Shown here one piece after another: positions 5,607 through 6,117 of a DNA stretch of 6,117 bases. The translations under genes and the position numbers were made by a program. The notes beneath the pieces were generated by a model. It did not search any database. It was not told the DNA's origin and saw nothing but the letters and a program-made list of their open reading frames with translations. Position 1 is the stretch's first letter. Each line of letters starts with the position of its first letter. This stretch comes from Propionibacteriaceae bacterium (lineage in GTDB: Bacteria > Actinomycetota > Actinomycetes > Propionibacteriales > Propionibacteriaceae): contig JAGQUI010000173.1 of assembly GCA_020438595.1 (NCBI GenBank), positions 1 to 6,117 on the forward strand. Reading direction: 5' to 3'.

Positions 5607-6117
5607 TCAGAGCAGGTCGTGCAGCATCACGACTTCTTCGCGATCCGGGCCGACGCCGATGCCCGAGACACGACAGCGCACCAGTTCCTCCAGCCGGCGC
5701 ACGTACGCCTGGGTGTTCTTCGGCAACTCCGCGAAGGTGCGGCAAGCGGAGATGTCCTCGGTCCAGCCGTCCAGGTACTCGTACACCGGCACGGCGTGGT
5801 GGAACTCGGTCTGGGTCATCGGCAGGGTCGACGTGCGCTCGCCGTTGACGTCGTAGGCGACGCAGACCGGGATCTTCTCCCAGCCGGTGAGGATGTCGAG
5901 CTTGGTCAGGAACATGTCGGTGAAGGCGTTCGCGGTCACCGCGGCTTCCACGACCAGCGCGTCGAACCAGCCGCAGCGGCGGTTCCGTCCCGTCGTGGTG
6001 CCGAACTCGGCGCCCTCCTGGCGGAGTCGCTCACCATCGTCGTCCAGCAGCTCGGTGGGGAACGGGCCTTCGCCGACCCGCGTGGTGTAGGCCTTCATGA
6101 TCCCGATGGCGCGGTCG
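5607..6117 (-). CDS. purA: Adenylosuccinate synthetase, C-terminal part (N-terminus outside window)
   Basis: PurA joins IMP and aspartate with GTP to give adenylosuccinate, the first committed step of AMP synthesis, in the cytoplasm. About 169 codons are visible and the frame stays open to the window edge: DRAIGI precedes the Met at 6098, and DR(V/A)IG(V/I)[17 protein letters not shown] is the usual family sequence, so that Met is internal. Other landmarks are [14 protein letters not shown] (the aspartate/phosphate loop with conserved TTTGR), [18 protein letters not shown] (the base-recognition KLD segment) and [11 protein letters not shown] near the end (guanine-binding GPDR). The C-terminus VVMLHDLL and TGA stop look normal. 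PurA proteins are about 430 residues, so roughly 60% of the gene is missing here. The stop is two bases from the GTG of the small membrane gene, indicating cotranscription. Confidence 0.97.
   Translation of the reverse strand, partial: DRAIGIMKAYTTRVGEGPFPTELLDDDGERLRQEGAEFGTTTGRNRRCGWFDALVVEAAVTANAFTDMFLTKLDILTGWEKIPVCVAYDVNGERTSTLPMTQTEFHHAVPVYEYLDGWTEDISACRTFAELPKNTQAYVRRLEELVRCRVSGIGVGPDREEVVMLHDLL

Overview
The window looks like a piece of an actinobacterial chromosome. Base composition is strongly GC-rich (roughly two-thirds by eye). Codon third positions are mostly G or C, GTG starts occur, genes are tightly packed, and the extracellular enzyme carries a Gram-positive-style lipoprotein signal. 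I cannot place it below phylum level. I see no rRNA, tRNA, CRISPR array, insertion sequence or other sign of a mobile element.

Layout, left to right. (1) Positions 2-727, + strand: the C-terminal part of a BadF/BadG/BcrA/BcrD-type sugar kinase, probably acting on an amino sugar. (2) Positions 709-5080, - strand: a three-gene cassette, read in the order family-2 processive glycosyltransferase (5080-3422), single-pass membrane-fusion (HlyD-like) protein (3425-2691), and GH81 endo-beta-1,3-glucanase lipoprotein (2694-709). Both junctions are ATGA stop/start overlaps, so the three are almost certainly one translationally coupled operon. (3) Positions 5081-5307: a 227-base gap holding two strong hairpins that fold better in the - strand transcript than in the + strand one. 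(4) Positions 5308-5604, - strand: a small membrane protein of unknown function starting two bases after the purA stop. (5) Positions 5607-6117, - strand: the C-terminal part of adenylosuccinate synthetase (PurA).

The cassette is the interesting part. A cellulose-synthase-like GT2 enzyme, a membrane-fusion accessory protein and a secreted beta-1,3-glucanase, translated as a unit, suggest synthesis and export of an extracellular beta-glucan with beta-1,3 linkages (curdlan-like or mixed 1,3/1,4). The GH81 enzyme would play the part that the endo-1,4-glucanase BcsZ plays in cellulose operons. The GT2 plus membrane-fusion pairing resembles rhizobial BgsA/BgsB (mixed-linkage glucan), but here it sits in an apparently monoderm bacterium and with a glucanase added. 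The polymer identity is inference. The purA-small membrane protein pair and the kinase look like unrelated neighbours, although the kinase gene overlaps the end of the glucanase gene tail to tail.
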